Assembly: GCA_041946685.1 (NCBI GenBank)
Contig: JBHGAV010000112.1
Location: 1-6,006, forward strand
Origin: JBHGAV01 sp041946685
GTDB taxonomy: Bacteria > Acidobacteriota > Terriglobia > Bryobacterales > Bryobacteraceae
Direction of reading: 5' to 3'
Length of the DNA stretch: 6,006 nt
The position numbers and the translations under genes were made by a program. This document shows, in pieces, positions 5,665-6,006 of the stretch (position 1 is its first letter; the number at the start of each line of letters is the position of its first letter). Below the pieces are notes generated by a model. That model ran no database searches, was not told the DNA's origin, and saw nothing but the letters and a program-made list of their open reading frames with translations.

Positions 5665-6006
5665 TCAGACGAGGGCCTCTGCGGCAACGCGCTCGGTGAC
5701 GAACGCCTCCAATACGTCGCCAGGCTTGACGTCATTGAAATTCTCGATGGAAACGCCGCACTCCAGGCCGCTCTTCACCTCGGAGGCGTCATCCTTGAAC
5801 CGCTTGAGGGAGCTGACTTTGCCCGTGTACACGACGACGTTGTCGCGCAGCACGCGGACCTCGCTGTCCCGCGTCAGCGTGCCGTCCACCACCAGGCAGC
5901 CGGCAACCGTGCCCACCTTGCTGATTCGGAATGTATCCCTCACTTCGGCGCGCCCGCGGTAGACCTCGCGGTAGACAGGCTCGAGCATGCCGCTCATCGC
6001 GCGCTT
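5665..6006 (-). CDS. infB: Translation initiation factor IF-2, C-terminal end (partial)
   Basis: This is the last 113 codons of infB; the 5' portion lies beyond the right edge of the window, so the GTPase domain is not seen. IF-2 is the GTPase that brings fMet-tRNA to the 30S subunit and promotes subunit joining. The visible part is the end of domain III/C1 (AMSGMLEP) and the whole C2 beta-barrel that binds fMet-tRNA. Clear family blocks are AEVRDTFRISKVGTVAGC, RVLRDNVVVYTG, SLKRFKDDASEVKSGLECG and FNDVKPGDVLEAF, all close to E. coli IF-2 as remembered. The gene ends in TGA at 5667-5665, seven bases before the ylxP ATG. Nothing odd is visible. Confidence 0.97.
   Translation of the reverse strand, partial: KRAMSGMLEPVYREVYRGRAEVRDTFRISKVGTVAGCLVVDGTLTRDSEVRVLRDNVVVYTGKVSSLKRFKDDASEVKSGLECGVSIENFNDVKPGDVLEAFVTERVAAEALV

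Noticed and set aside
5658..5735. N-terminal extension of ylxP to 5735
   Set aside because: It overlaps the end of infB, and DUF503 proteins begin at the M-A-T-I-G-V-L position.

Overview
The window (about 63% GC by eye) looks like a chromosomal housekeeping region of a GC-rich, free-living bacterium with a cell envelope. An Acidobacteriota member of the Solibacter/Bryobacter type is my best guess. That guess rests on remembered family resemblance of the ApbE and heme proteins and on gene order, not on a search. I see no mobile element, CRISPR array, tRNA, rRNA or sign of recent transfer. Coding density is very high, and no gene-free stretch exceeds 80 bases.

Layout. At the left, one plus-strand gene (67-630) encodes a small, probably exported protein of unknown function. 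Everything else is on the minus strand. Read in the direction of transcription (right to left) it runs: the 3' end of infB (translation initiation factor IF-2, cut by the window edge), ylxP (DUF503), rbfA (30S maturation factor), a 76-base gap with a small perfect hairpin, then apbE (FAD:protein FMN transferase), hemE (uroporphyrinogen decarboxylase), hemH (ferrochelatase) and hemY (FAD-dependent porphyrinogen oxidase). The hemY stop lies 2 bases from the stop of the plus-strand gene, so the two transcription units converge tail to tail with no room for a separate terminator.

How the genes work together. infB-ylxP-rbfA is the tail of the common nusA-infB-rbfA translation/ribosome-maturation block. 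apbE-hemE-hemH-hemY is tightly packed: apbE/hemE overlap in ATGA, hemE/hemH overlap in GTGA, and hemH/hemY abut as TGA-ATG. This implies one translationally coupled unit for late heme synthesis. The hemE-hemH-hemY order is the one known from Bacillus. Several residues in HemH and HemY look more like the coproporphyrin-dependent enzymes (CpfC/CgoX) than the protoporphyrin-dependent ones, so the true substrate of both is open.

The points most worth a second look are an ApbE whose predicted metal-site residues differ from the family pattern, a His at the porphyrin-iron ligand position of HemH, a hairpin that would cover the hemY ribosome-binding site, and -10-like hexamers placed directly before two ATG codons. 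I found no evidence for a new multi-gene system; the region is mostly ordinary.
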